From NCBI GenBank assembly GCA_944390795.1, contig CALXRI010000001.1, forward strand, positions 124,001 through 188,000: 64,000 bases of DNA, given 5' to 3'. Within the stretch, counting starts at the first letter, position 1. The number at the start of each line of letters is the position of its first letter. The notes beneath the pieces were generated by a model. It worked only from the letters and a program-made list of their open reading frames with translations, was not told where the DNA came from and made no database searches. The position numbers and the translations under genes are program-made. This document shows positions 1 through 9,432 of the stretch, one piece after another. The DNA is from an uncultured Victivallales bacterium (GTDB lineage: Bacteria > Verrucomicrobiota > Lentisphaeria > Victivallales > UBA1829).

Positions 1-2
1 AA

Positions 3-968
3 TCGCTTTTTTTTCTTGCAAATCTGCGTTCCTTCCGCACTGTGCAGACGCGGGAAATTCGGAAAATCGGATCACAGTCATTCCGGCTCGGCGTAAGCGT
101 CCGGCGCCGCGGAAGCTGGAATACGCGTCTGGAACTGGAAGCCGGCGCCGTCCGGAGTCTCAGAATTGACGGACTTCCCGTTTCCCGTGCAAGCGAGTTT
201 ACAGGCCGGATCAAGACAATCGCCTTTCTGCCGGATGATCCGCTGATTATCAACGGTCCTTCCGTGCTCCGCCGCCGCTTTTTTGATATGTTCATCTGTA
301 TGCTCGACCGGGAATATTTCACTGCGCTGCAGCAGTATTCCTCCGCGTTGAAAAGCCGAAACTTCATTCTGAAAAACCGGAACCTGAACCGCGATATCCT
401 TTTTTCCTATGATACGCTGCTTGCGGTTTCCGGGCAGAAGATCGTTGCGCTGCGTTTGAAATACAGTGCGCTTCTTTCGGATGCGATTCAGCTGCTTCTT
501 TCGGAAGTCCGGCCGGAACTTGCGGATTTTAAAATCCGCATGCGTCATGTTCCCGAAACGGAGGAACGCGAGTCTTTTCTGAAAAAACTGGAAAATGATT
601 TTGCAAAAGATGCGCAGAGAGGTTTTACCTCGTTCGGTCCTCATCTTGATGACTTTGAATTTTTTGTCGATGGCAAGCTGCTGCGTCTGTATGGTTCGCG
701 CGGACAGTGCAGAATGACATCGCTGTGTTTGAAACTTGCAGAACTGGAAATTGTCAGAAATTCTTCCTCCGGCGCCGAAGATACGGTTGTTCTGGTGGAC
801 GACGCAACCGGGGACCTGGATGAAAAGGCAAAGTTTTCCTTTCTTTCAAAAATCGCGGATGCCGGACAGATTTTTCATGCGTTTACGGAGTTGCCCGATG
901 AGGATTTTTTCCGGGAATCACAGATTTTCAAAATTGAAAACGGTAAAGCAAGGGTCAGGGACCCTTGA
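3..968 (+). CDS. recF: DNA replication/repair protein RecF, 5' partial
   Basis: This is the C-terminal 321 codons of RecF, the SMC-like ATPase that loads RecA at single-strand gaps with RecO and RecR. The frame is open to the window edge, and its first residues (FLANLRSFRT) match the RecF segment that follows the Walker A loop, so the P-loop lies upstream of the window. The GTG at 42 is an internal valine, not a start. The signature GPHLDD and the late ABC-type region (SRGQCRMTSL, then VVLVDDATGDLDE as Walker B/D-loop) are present. The family usually has about 360 residues, so some 40 are missing. A structured repeat separates it from thiI downstream. Confidence 0.9.
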   Translation, partial: SLFFLANLRSFRTVQTREIRKIGSQSFRLGVSVRRRGSWNTRLELEAGAVRSLRIDGLPVSRASEFTGRIKTIAFLPDDPLIINGPSVLRRRFFDMFICMLDREYFTALQQYSSALKSRNFILKNRNLNRDILFSYDTLLAVSGQKIVALRLKYSALLSDAIQLLLSEVRPELADFKIRMRHVPETEERESFLKKLENDFAKDAQRGFTSFGPHLDDFEFFVDGKLLRLYGSRGQCRMTSLCLKLAELEIVRNSSSGAEDTVVLVDDATGDLDEKAKFSFLSKIADAGQIFHAFTELPDEDFFRESQIFKIENGKARVRDP

Positions 969-979
969 TCCCGGGAAAA

Positions 980-1046
980 AATTGCGTCAGCAATTTGTGA
1001 TCGTGCAGGACTTCCAGTCCTGCCGCGGTCCAGCTGTGCAAGACGG
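980..1046. repeat. Multi-hairpin dispersed repeat, copy A
   Basis: A short structured element between recF and thiI. It has three consecutive hairpins: AATTGC/GCAATT (980-985 with 990-995), GCAGGACT/AGTCCTGC (1005-1012 with 1016-1023), and a decayed CCAGCT/AAGACGG arm near 1030-1046. The second and third hairpins are nearly identical in sequence to those of two copies near 52.4-52.65 kb. The end close to thiI is the more degraded part. Confidence 0.75.
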
Positions 1047-1082
1047 TCGTGCGAAGCATGAAATAAAAGAAAGGATGAATTG

Positions 1083-2294
1083 ATGTATAAAAGCATTGTA
1101 TGCCGTTATCATGAGATCGCAACAAAGGGACATAACCGTTCCATGTTTGAGAATAAACTGATTGCAAACATGCGGACCCTTTGTGAATATGACGAAATTC
1201 GGAATCTGGCCTTTCAGCGCATCCGGGGCCGGATTTTTGTAAGAAAGCTGAAAAACGGCATTTTTTCTCCGGAGGAAATGGAAAAAATGAAAGGGGTTCT
1301 TTCCCGGACATTCGGACTGGAATCCTTTTCTCCCGTGATCGAGTGTGAGCCGGAAATCGGAAAAATTCTGGATGTCATTGGAGAAAGCGCCCGTGAAACT
1401 TTTGAAAAAAAGCTGGAAACATGTCCAGTTGTCCAGTTCCGGACTCGCGCGAGACGGAGCGACAAATCCTTTCCTCTGCGTTCCCGGGATATTGAGATCG
1501 AGTCAGCGACCCGGCTTCAGGAGATATTCGGAGACAGAATCAAAGTGAACCTGGATCATCCCGAGATCTCCATCGGCGTTGAAGTCCGGGAAAAAATCGC
1601 GCTCATCTATTATGAGACCTTCAAAGGTCCTGGCGGTCTTCCGGTCGGCACGAACTCCCGGGTTCTCGCGCTTCTTTCGGGAGGGATCGACTCTCCCGTT
1701 GCCTGCCATATGACCATGAAGCGGGGCTGCCATGTGGATTTTCTCACTTTCCACAGTTTTCCCTATACGCCGATGGAATCCGTGGAAAAGGTGAAACGCC
1801 TTGCTTCCGTTCTGAACCGCTATCAGAAAAAAGGCAGACTCTATTCCTGCAATATTTCCGGACTGCAAAAGCTGATCCGCGACAACTGCAATCCGCGCTA
1901 CCGCACGATTCTCTACCGCCGCCAGATGATGCGGATTGCGGAAAAAATCTGCCGATTCCAGAAACTGAACGCAATCGTAACCGGCGAGTCGGTCGGACAG
2001 GTTGCCAGCCAGACAATCGTCAATCTTTCCATCATCAACGACGCCACGCGGATGCTGATTCTGCGCCCGCTTGCCGGACTCGACAAGCTCGAATCGATTG
2101 AGCGTGCGGAAAAAATAGGAACCTATGACATTTCCATCGAACCGTTTCCGGACAGCTGCACGGTTTTTGCTCCCCCTTCCCCGGCGGTTGCCGCAAAATT
2201 TTATCTTGTCGAAGAGGAGGAAAGGAAAATTCCGAATCTGGAAGAAGAACTGGAAAAAGCGTTTCATTCGATTGAAAAACATGAAGACCTTTAA
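1083..2294 (+). CDS. thiI: tRNA 4-thiouridine synthase ThiI
   Basis: Adenylates U8 of tRNA and transfers sulfur to it; in many bacteria it also feeds sulfur into the thiazole of thiamine. The protein has an N-terminal ferredoxin-like plus THUMP region (roughly residues 1-165) and an AANH PP-loop domain with the signature LLSGGIDSP near residue 198. At 403 residues it is the short form without the C-terminal rhodanese domain of E. coli ThiI (482 residues), so sulfur delivery must differ. The ATG at 1083 is preferred over the TTG at 1080 because AAGGA at 1071-1075 gives about 7 nt spacing. thiL and thiC occur elsewhere in the window. Confidence 0.93.
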   Translation: MYKSIVCRYHEIATKGHNRSMFENKLIANMRTLCEYDEIRNLAFQRIRGRIFVRKLKNGIFSPEEMEKMKGVLSRTFGLESFSPVIECEPEIGKILDVIGESARETFEKKLETCPVVQFRTRARRSDKSFPLRSRDIEIESATRLQEIFGDRIKVNLDHPEISIGVEVREKIALIYYETFKGPGGLPVGTNSRVLALLSGGIDSPVACHMTMKRGCHVDFLTFHSFPYTPMESVEKVKRLASVLNRYQKKGRLYSCNISGLQKLIRDNCNPRYRTILYRRQMMRIAEKICRFQKLNAIVTGESVGQVASQTIVNLSIINDATRMLILRPLAGLDKLESIERAEKIGTYDISIEPFPDSCTVFAPPSPAVAAKFYLVEEEERKIPNLEEELEKAFHSIEKHEDL

Positions 2295-2344
2295 TATATT
2301 GTTCTGCATCAAAAATTCAATCACGGAAAACAGAGGTATTTCAC

Positions 2345-3694
2345 ATGAGCATTGAAAAAATGATCGAGGAGTTGAGCGGAAGACTGGACAGTTTTAACCC
2401 CGCCGAAAGAAGAGATGCGCTGGAGCAGGTGAAAAAGGCGTTTGCCGCCGAGTCCGGATTTTCCGCTTCCGAACGGGATGACAACAACATGCATTGCCAT
2501 ACCTTTTTCTCCTTCAACGGCAACGGCTGGTCCCCGACGCACATCGTCTGCTGGGCGAAGGCGGAACGGCTGTTCTCCGCCGGACTGATTGATTTTGACG
2601 TTCTTGACGGTGTGGATGAATTTCTCAATGCTGCGCGCGAACTTGATCTCCGGGCTTCCTGCGGCGTGGAGTCCCGTGTTGTTGTCAGGGAGATGCTTGA
2701 CAAGGTAATCAATTCTCCCGGCGAACCGGGAATTGCCTATCACCTCGGCGTTGGTTTTACGACTTCGGACATTCCTCCTGAGGAGAGAAAGTATCTGAAT
2801 GCGATGAAAGCGGCCGCAAATGCGAGAACGCGCGGAATTGTGGAAAAGGTGAACCCGGCCCTTTCCCCTGTGGAGCTGGATTTTGAAACAGATGTTCTTC
2901 CGCTGACACCGGGAGGCAATGCAACGGAACGCCACGTCTGCATGGCCTATGCCGCCAAGGCTGCGAAACTGTTTGATTCACCCGTCAAACTGTCCCGTTT
3001 CTGGTCGTCAAAACTGGATATGACGGAAGAGGATGCTTCAAAACTAATTCGGAATCCTGTCAAACTTCAGGGAATGATCCGCTCAAAAATGATGAAATCC
3101 GGCGGTCCCGGCTATGTAAAACCTGATCCGTCATCATTTCCGTCATTGGAGGAGATGAACCGTTTCACCGTCAAATCCGGAGCGATTCCCGGCATTGCCT
3201 GGCTGAACGGCGATTCCGCCGGCGAGACGGATCCGGATGCCTTGCTGGATCTGCACGAATCCTGCGGCGCGGCAATCTTCAATCTGATTCCGGACCGCAA
3301 CTGGAATTTTGCCGATCCCGCCGTCAAGGCGGCGAAAGTGGCGAATATGGACAAGATCATCGCCTGCTGTCTGAAACGCGGCATGCCGGTTTTCTGCGGC
3401 ACCGAAATGAATGCCGCCGGTCAGAAGCTGATCGACACCTTTTCGGAGCCGGCTCTCGCAAAACATCTGAAAACCTTTGTTGACGGCGCCGCGGTTCTGA
3501 ATGCCCATACGATTCTGGCGCCCTTCGGCCTGGGGTTCCTGAGCGACTGGTCGAAAGCGGTGTTCGGTGGAGACAAAGCTGCCAGGAACGAATTCTTCAT
3601 CCGTTTCGGAAGAGCGGCGCATCCGTCTGTCTCCAAAAAAATGACGGGACTTGATGCAAATGCAAAAGTTTCTGACATTGAGAAATTTATATAA
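2345..3694 (+). CDS. PHP-domain-like protein with altered metal site
   Basis: A 449-residue protein with no signal peptide. Residues 48-110 look like the start of a PHP (polymerase and histidinol phosphatase) metallo-phosphoesterase domain: H50-C-H52 followed by a Gly-Trp-Ser-Pro turn, a helix, and GVE at 107-109. However, the usual second motif, an Asp-His pair, is replaced by IDFD at 82-85, so metal binding is probably altered. The rest of the chain is not recognised. RBS AGAGG lies about 8 nt before the ATG. It follows thiI by 50 nt and may be co-transcribed with it. The fold assignment is moderate; the substrate is unknown. Confidence 0.65.
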   Translation: MSIEKMIEELSGRLDSFNPAERRDALEQVKKAFAAESGFSASERDDNNMHCHTFFSFNGNGWSPTHIVCWAKAERLFSAGLIDFDVLDGVDEFLNAARELDLRASCGVESRVVVREMLDKVINSPGEPGIAYHLGVGFTTSDIPPEERKYLNAMKAAANARTRGIVEKVNPALSPVELDFETDVLPLTPGGNATERHVCMAYAAKAAKLFDSPVKLSRFWSSKLDMTEEDASKLIRNPVKLQGMIRSKMMKSGGPGYVKPDPSSFPSLEEMNRFTVKSGAIPGIAWLNGDSAGETDPDALLDLHESCGAAIFNLIPDRNWNFADPAVKAAKVANMDKIIACCLKRGMPVFCGTEMNAAGQKLIDTFSEPALAKHLKTFVDGAAVLNAHTILAPFGLGFLSDWSKAVFGGDKAARNEFFIRFGRAAHPSVSKKMTGLDANAKVSDIEKFI

Positions 3695-3996
3695 TTTGAC
3701 GGAAAATTGACGAATAGAATTTTTCCGCAGTTGTTCCCGTTTCGGGAACGTCCGCGGAACCCGGGCTCGGGGAAACTGCCCTGTATTGGTTGCGTCTGTC
3801 CCTGCATCCGGGAGAGTGTGTCATTTTCGAAATTTTCATGTTTCGATGTCGAAACAGATCGGAATTCTGATGTTAAATTTTTTTCCAATCTCCCGCCTGG
3901 AAAATTTTTCCGAACTCTTGAAGAATTGCGGAACGGGGATTATATTTTCGAGTTTGCAAAAATCTGAAAAAATCCGAAAAAATCCGGCGGGAGATC
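3695..3996. other. Intergenic region with hairpin and promoter
   Basis: About 300 bp without a gene. A perfect 7-bp hairpin, GTTCCCG-TTT-CGGGAAC (3733-3749), lies 39 nt after the PHP-like gene but has no T-run on either strand, so it is a weak terminator candidate at best. The downstream end carries the promoter described at 3918-3946. Nothing else recognisable was seen. Confidence 0.5.
3918..3946 (+). promoter_or_regulatory. Sigma-70-type promoter for the DUF1846 gene
   Basis: TTGAAG (3918-3923), 17-bp spacer, TATATT (3941-3946). The predicted transcription start near 3953 leaves a leader of about 45 nt before the ATG at 3997. Confidence 0.6.
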
Positions 3997-5514
3997 ATGG
4001 GAAAGATCGGTTTTGACAATGCGTTGTATCTTCAGCAGCAGTCTGAGGAAATTCTCAAGCGGGCAGGGCGCTTCGACAACAAGCTTTATCTGGAATTCGG
4101 CGGCAAGCTTGCCTACGATTTTCATGCCGCGCGCATTCTTCCCGGATTCGATCCGAACGTCAAACTTCAGCTTCTCCAGCGTTTGAAAGACAAGATCGAC
4201 GTGGTGATCTGCATCTATTCCGGGGATATCGAGCGGAAAAAAATTCGTGCGGACTTCGGAATTGCCTATGATGCCGATACCCTCCGGATCATTGACAATC
4301 TGCGCGAATGGAATATTTCCGTCAAGGCCGTTGTCGTGACCCGCTACGACGATCATCCCGCGGTCAACAGTTTCATCAACAAGCTTGACCGCCGCGGAAT
4401 CCGGGTTTACAAACATCGTGCAATCAAGGGATATCCTGCGGATGTCGATCTGATTGTCAGCGATGCGGGATACGGCGCCAATGAATATATTGAAAGCGAC
4501 AGGCCGATTGTGATCGTCACCGGTCCCGGTCCGAGCAGCGGAAAAATGGCGACCTGCCTTTCCCAGGTTTATCACGAGCACAGGCGCGGCGTGGCGGCGG
4601 GCTATGCAAAATTTGAAACCTTCCCGGTCTGGAGTCTTCCGCTGAACCATCCCGTCAATATCGCCTACGAGGCGGCGACCGCCGATATCGGCGATATCAA
4701 CATGGTCGATCCCTTCCATCTGGAACACTATCATACGACCACAATCAACTACAACCGCGACATTGAAATTTTTCCCGTTGTGCGGCGTATCTGCGAACGG
4801 ATCATGGGGCCGGAACAGGCCTACAAATCTCCGACGGACATGGGCGTGAACCGTGTCGGATTCGCCATTACCGACGATGCCGTTGTCTGCGAGGCGTCGA
4901 AACAGGAGATCATCCGGCGGTATTTCCGTTATCAGTGTGAATATGCGATCGGCGCGGCGGACCGGAAAACCGTAGACCGCGTCAAAGTTCTGATGGACAA
5001 TCTCGGGCTGCATGACGAGGACCGCCGTGTTGTCGCTCCCGCGCGGGAGGCCGCGCTTGCCGCTGTTTCCACGAAAGGCAAGGGCAATGACGGTTTCTAC
5101 TGCGGCGCCGCGCTGCAGCTTCCTGACGGAACGGTTGTCACCGGAAAGAATTCGCCGCTGATGCACGCGTCTTCCAGCTGCATTCTGAATGCGGTCAAGA
5201 AACTGGCGAAAATTCCGGATCCTGAGATGCTGATCGCACCGGATGTCATCAGTTCGGTCGCGATGCTCAAGCGGAATATTTTGAAAAGCCGCAGAGTCAG
5301 TCTGGATCTTGATGAAACGCTGATTGCGCTGAGCGTGAGCACGACGACCAATCCGATTGCGAAACAGGCGATGAACCAGCTCCGGAAACTTGCCGGATGC
5401 GAAATGCACATCTCCCATCTGCCGACCCCCGGCGATGAGGCCGGTCTCCGGAAGCTGGGGATCAATCTGACCTGCGATCCGAAATTCGCCAGCCGCGACC
5501 TTTTCGTCGACTGA
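3997..5514 (+). CDS. DUF1846 (UPF0371) family protein
   Basis: A 505-residue cytosolic protein matching the DUF1846 family over its whole length, close to the usual size of about 500. Recognisable stretches include the N-terminal YLEFGGKLAYDFHAARILPGF, the nucleotide-binding-like VTGPGPSSGKMATCLSQ near residue 178, and the central HPVNIAYEAATADIGDINM region. Structures of the family show P-loop-like and mixed alpha/beta domains, but the reaction is not established. The ATG follows GGGAG at a short distance. It has its own promoter and stands as a single gene before the convergent glycan operon. Confidence 0.88.
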   Translation: MGKIGFDNALYLQQQSEEILKRAGRFDNKLYLEFGGKLAYDFHAARILPGFDPNVKLQLLQRLKDKIDVVICIYSGDIERKKIRADFGIAYDADTLRIIDNLREWNISVKAVVVTRYDDHPAVNSFINKLDRRGIRVYKHRAIKGYPADVDLIVSDAGYGANEYIESDRPIVIVTGPGPSSGKMATCLSQVYHEHRRGVAAGYAKFETFPVWSLPLNHPVNIAYEAATADIGDINMVDPFHLEHYHTTTINYNRDIEIFPVVRRICERIMGPEQAYKSPTDMGVNRVGFAITDDAVVCEASKQEIIRRYFRYQCEYAIGAADRKTVDRVKVLMDNLGLHDEDRRVVAPAREAALAAVSTKGKGNDGFYCGAALQLPDGTVVTGKNSPLMHASSSCILNAVKKLAKIPDPEMLIAPDVISSVAMLKRNILKSRRVSLDLDETLIALSVSTTTNPIAKQAMNQLRKLAGCEMHISHLPTPGDEAGLRKLGINLTCDPKFASRDLFVD

Positions 5515-5541
5515 AACCGGTTTGCACGGAAAATCCCGTCT

Positions 5542-8085
5542 TCAGCGTTTGACGACTGAAACCGTATAGCTCAGTGTATGGGTCATATCCTTCCGCCATT
5601 TCCGCGGAAGCTTGACATTGAAACTGCTCATGCCGGCGGCGATGGCGCGATAGCGCAGCGGAGCTGCAATGACGATGGAACGTTTTCCATCCAGTTCGAT
5701 TTCCGCGCCGTTTCCCGAGGGTGCCGCAAGCAGGAGTTTTCTTCCGGAAAAACAGAGACTGCCGGAGAAAAAGCCTTCTGTTTCACGTGTGACGGTCTTG
5801 AGCGGTGTCACAACAGGGGCGGGCAGCGCTTTTTTCACGCCGTCAACGGCAAGTTCGCGCCGGTCGGAAAAAAACGGAATCGCCTCATAGAGGGATTTCA
5901 TGTGAAAATCCTCCTTTGCGGAAACGGTGATTTTCACACTCAGCGCAGTTTCGCGGACCTCAATTCTGCGTTCAAAACACAGCGGCGTGCCGGGAATCAC
6001 TCCTCTGCGCACAAAAAGGTTGCTGCCGGAATCGAAAGAGCCTGCCGCGTCACAATAGGCGTCTGCGGTGATTGCAGGATTCACGTTCGGAGCGGATATT
6101 TCCGCCTTCTCCCGTGTTTCCCCCCAGATGGTGTTCGCATACATGACATTGTGGTTGTTTGCCAGAATCAGCGGTCCGCAGCCGGGAATCCAGAGCGCGG
6201 ACAAGCCGCCGGATTTGTTCGGATAAGCCTGCCATCCGCCGTAGCCCATGCCGCTGAATCCGGCATATTCCATGCTGTTTCCGTCGAAGGCGGGCGCACT
6301 CCACGCCTGCCAGCGCGGATAGGACGGACCCGTGTAAAACAGCGCATAATAATGTCCCGTGTTCACCGCGAAATAACGGCCTTCCAGACTGCGGCTGAAC
6401 GGTGTTTTTTCCAGAAACGGCCAGACTTCCCCTTTTGCGGAGACGGACGGCGTTTTGTTCCGTCCGCTCCAGAGCGTGCCGTAAGGAATCAGATCCAGCA
6501 GCGCGCCGGTTTTATGCGTATAGTATCGGGTGCGGGAATTGGCGTCCGTGGGACTGCATGTGCCCTTGAAGATATTCCCCGGCACACCGCCCGTCCGGGA
6601 AAGCGTCAGATGGGTTTTCAGGCGGTAGTATGCGGACTGGTAATCAATGATTTCCGGCTGTTTCGTGATCCGGTAGACTCTGCTCATATGCGCGTCGGTT
6701 TCCAGATTGTATTCGTTGTCATGGCCGAGACATTCGCCCATGATCCCGTTGTCGATCCGTCCCGCATCCGGTTCGCGTCCCGAGAGAAAGGTGTCGGCGT
6801 CCGGATTCACGCGTCCGAGAGAATTTTTCGTGCACATGCGTTTTACATTGTAACGAAGCGCTTCCAGAATCACGGGACTGCAACTGAATTCATACATTGC
6901 CGCCATGTTTTCCAGAATCTTGGCCCACTGGTTCGTGCAGGTTCCGAGTTCCATCACGTAACGGTTGAGCGCCCATTTTTCGTAAAGGTCCGTCAGGGCG
7001 TTTCTGATATTTTCCGGGACCGGCGTTTTCGGGACGACTCCGTTTCCGTCCCAGAAGTTCCACCATGAGGAACGCCAGAGGGAGGGGTTGTTTTTTTCCG
7101 GGGCTGTCATGCCTTTTTCATCATAATCCAGAAATCCAAGCGCGGCGCCGAATCGTTTTGCCTGTCTGAGCCATGGGTCATCGGAATGGTATGCCTCCAG
7201 AATTTTCACGGCCGGTTCCGCTGTGCCTCCGGCCATTTTCCGCGCCGTTTCCGCATTTCCGCAGAGCAGGAACGGAAGGCCTTTCACGTGAAGCATTGCT
7301 CCCGTGGTACTGCCGGAACTTTTCAGCTGAAGCACTTTGCCGGAAGGAAGATTCTTCAGGACCGTGTAATTGTAAAAGCGCTTCGCACGGACCTCTCCGA
7401 TTTTTTTTCCGTCGATTTCAGCGGAAACATGCCAGTTGAACGGACGGATTTCCTCGGTCAGAGCAATGGAAACGTCCCTTGTGCCTTCCGGAATGAAGAG
7501 AGAAACGTTTTGCAGCTGGTTTCCGTGCAGGCAGATTCCTCCCTGTCCGGGATGCAGCGCGGCGGCCATTTTCCGCGAAGGCGTGATTGAAAACCAGTGG
7601 TCCCAGCACCCTGCGACGGCAAGACGGTAAACACCCCTGCCTGCATCGGGAATCCGCAAGGTAAACGTGCGCACAGGGAGTTTTTCCGGATGAGTCAGGC
7701 ACTGGGCGCGCGTTTTTCCCGGCGGATATCCGGCCGGCGCATTTTTCCGGTAATATGCGCGGTAACGGAAATCCAGTCCGATGTCCGCGCAGCCGTCCTT
7801 GTATTCCGGATTGTTTTTCGTAATGCCGTCGTCGGGCAGGAGTTTCCTCGCAAGAATTTTTCCGTCCGGGCCGATTACGAAAACAAAGGCATCGCGCGCG
7901 CCTTCACAGTAGACGTTCATGTCGCGCAGGCCAATCCTCAGATCGAATCCCCCGCCGGCAGTGTCTTCCAGATAAAAGACCATGTTTTCGCGCGGACGCC
8001 AGAATTTTTCCGGCCCGAGAAACTCCGTTGCAGTAAGAATTGCGGACGAAAGAATCATGATGCAGACAGGAATTTTTTTCAGCAT
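5542..8085 (-). CDS. Secreted alpha/alpha-toroid-like glycan protein (second paralogue)
   Basis: An 847-residue exported protein with an N-terminal signal peptide (about residues 1-20, LKKIPVCIMILSSAILTATE). Its layout is an N-terminal beta-rich region, a long helical middle rich in Trp, Tyr and His (about 300-560), and a C-terminal beta-rich part, as in alpha/alpha-toroid polysaccharide lyases and related hydrolases. It is a paralogue of the 840-residue protein encoded first in the same operon: matching stretches include SLYEAIPF against DLYEQIPF and the paired NAETARKM/DAETAKRI regions. It is last in the operon, 12 nt after the PHP gene. Substrate and catalytic residues could not be assigned. 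Confidence 0.65.
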   Translation of the reverse strand: MLKKIPVCIMILSSAILTATEFLGPEKFWRPRENMVFYLEDTAGGGFDLRIGLRDMNVYCEGARDAFVFVIGPDGKILARKLLPDDGITKNNPEYKDGCADIGLDFRYRAYYRKNAPAGYPPGKTRAQCLTHPEKLPVRTFTLRIPDAGRGVYRLAVAGCWDHWFSITPSRKMAAALHPGQGGICLHGNQLQNVSLFIPEGTRDVSIALTEEIRPFNWHVSAEIDGKKIGEVRAKRFYNYTVLKNLPSGKVLQLKSSGSTTGAMLHVKGLPFLLCGNAETARKMAGGTAEPAVKILEAYHSDDPWLRQAKRFGAALGFLDYDEKGMTAPEKNNPSLWRSSWWNFWDGNGVVPKTPVPENIRNALTDLYEKWALNRYVMELGTCTNQWAKILENMAAMYEFSCSPVILEALRYNVKRMCTKNSLGRVNPDADTFLSGREPDAGRIDNGIMGECLGHDNEYNLETDAHMSRVYRITKQPEIIDYQSAYYRLKTHLTLSRTGGVPGNIFKGTCSPTDANSRTRYYTHKTGALLDLIPYGTLWSGRNKTPSVSAKGEVWPFLEKTPFSRSLEGRYFAVNTGHYYALFYTGPSYPRWQAWSAPAFDGNSMEYAGFSGMGYGGWQAYPNKSGGLSALWIPGCGPLILANNHNVMYANTIWGETREKAEISAPNVNPAITADAYCDAAGSFDSGSNLFVRRGVIPGTPLCFERRIEVRETALSVKITVSAKEDFHMKSLYEAIPFFSDRRELAVDGVKKALPAPVVTPLKTVTRETEGFFSGSLCFSGRKLLLAAPSGNGAEIELDGKRSIVIAAPLRYRAIAAGMSSFNVKLPRKWRKDMTHTLSYTVSVVKR

Positions 8086-8097
8086 GCCGTGTTTTCC

Positions 8098-9432
8098 TTA
8101 TTTCCGATACAGTTCCCCGAAAAAGAGTTTCCGCCATTTTTCCGTCTGTCCGCCCGCTTCAGACAGGTTTTCCGCCGCCCGCGGCTTCCCTTGAAGAAAA
8201 GCCTCCATCAATTTCCCTTCTCTGCGGCAGAACGCATCATGTTCCGGGAAGTATTCCCGCAGGAGAAAATGAATATATTTTACGAACCGGAGATCTCCAT
8301 AAACCTTTGGCGGCGCGCCGGGAAGCGTTTCCAGGGCCGCACAGCGGCAGGCCAGGACGGCTTTCCGGACGTCTTCGAAGGAAAGGGATTCGGCGAAGAT
8401 CACAGTGGAGTACCAGTCGAAATTCGATTTTTCTCCACGGCAGCAGTGCGAATCGTTGACGCCCAGAGGAGGAATCATCCTCCCTTCCGCCCGGCTTTCA
8501 AACCAGCGCACGATCTGCCAGTTGTTGTATTCCGCGATGTCATAGTGGAAACCGCTGACCACTTCCATGGCGTCGTATCCTCCCCTGCGGATCAGCTCCT
8601 CGGTCACGGCGGGGGATACCATGAGTCCGGCGAGTTTGCTGTAATACCAGTAGGGATGCGCAAGGATCGCAAGTCCTCCGGCTTCGCGGATTTTTGCAAA
8701 AGCCCACTGGGTTGCGGGAATGACGAACTGTTCCATGGAGTCCGGCAGATGAAGATTCCGGCGGATTTCCTCAACTTCGCGGAAAAATCGGTCCCGGTCG
8801 GATTCCAGCAGTTCCGTGATGCTGTATTTCCCTCCGAAATTCACAATATGCTGACTCCACTGCATCGGATGCACCTCTTCTCCCGGAAACAGAACAAGAT
8901 CCGTCACAGCATTCCGGAAGGCCGCTTCCGCTTCCTGAACGGAACGGTAGCAGGAATGGTCGCTGATGGTTGTGAAATCCAGTCCGATTCTGCGGCTTTC
9001 CGCCGCCACATGCGGCGGCGTGTCTTCCGGCGCATGGCAGCAGGGACTGTTGGCGCTGTGCTGATGAAAGTTGCCGCGGTAGGGTTTCATGCCGCGCAGT
9101 TCGTCCGACAGGGAATAAATCCGGAAGGCCTCGAGCGTGACGGGCCGTCCGGAAGCGTCCCTGCGGATCAGGTCTATGGAATGTTCCTGCTCTCCTGCGA
9201 AAAATCCCTCGATCAGAATGCTTTCCCCGTCGATGTGCCAGTCCGGAAGCGGATGTTTTTCGATATCCGCGGTGATTTTTCCGTCCGCAAGCAGATTTTC
9301 ATGGGCACGGTAGGAAAGGGCAAAGTCTCCAAGTTCGCAAAGTGTATGCCCTTGGCGCGGGACAATGCGCAGAGCCGAGGTTCTGTTTGCGGGAACGACA
9401 CCCGGTAAAATCTGAAAAGACGCGCGGCTCAT
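8098..9432 (-). CDS. PHP-domain metal-dependent phosphoesterase-like protein
   Basis: A 444-residue protein with a good PHP metal site: HQHS near residue 120, ISDHS near 155, GEEVHP near 183, ILAHPYW near 253 and GVNDSH near 322. PHP proteins bind two or three metals and hydrolyse phosphoesters. No signal peptide is evident, so it probably acts in the cytosol, although an N-terminal beta-rich extension (about 1-110) precedes the domain. The frame runs open upstream to 9615, but the ATG at 9432 overlaps the stop of the pseudopilin gene as ATGA, which fixes the start. It sits between secreted glycan proteins, which suggests handling of a released sugar product (inference). Confidence 0.82.
   Translation of the reverse strand: MSRASFQILPGVVPANRTSALRIVPRQGHTLCELGDFALSYRAHENLLADGKITADIEKHPLPDWHIDGESILIEGFFAGEQEHSIDLIRRDASGRPVTLEAFRIYSLSDELRGMKPYRGNFHQHSANSPCCHAPEDTPPHVAAESRRIGLDFTTISDHSCYRSVQEAEAAFRNAVTDLVLFPGEEVHPMQWSQHIVNFGGKYSITELLESDRDRFFREVEEIRRNLHLPDSMEQFVIPATQWAFAKIREAGGLAILAHPYWYYSKLAGLMVSPAVTEELIRRGGYDAMEVVSGFHYDIAEYNNWQIVRWFESRAEGRMIPPLGVNDSHCCRGEKSNFDWYSTVIFAESLSFEDVRKAVLACRCAALETLPGAPPKVYGDLRFVKYIHFLLREYFPEHDAFCRREGKLMEAFLQGKPRAAENLSEAGGQTEKWRKLFFGELYRK

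Noticed and set aside
875-1096. Minus-strand small proteins with LAQLDRGRTGSPARS-like peptides, also near 52.5 kb
   Set aside because: The shared peptide is only the translation of the hairpin repeat; the frames have no ribosome sites and vary outside the repeat.
3940-5418. 492-codon open frame antisense to the DUF1846 gene
   Set aside because: It mirrors the codon pattern of the conserved plus-strand gene and has no recognisable motif. Similar long antisense frames over the debranching enzyme, uvrB and cpaF genes were rejected for the same reason.
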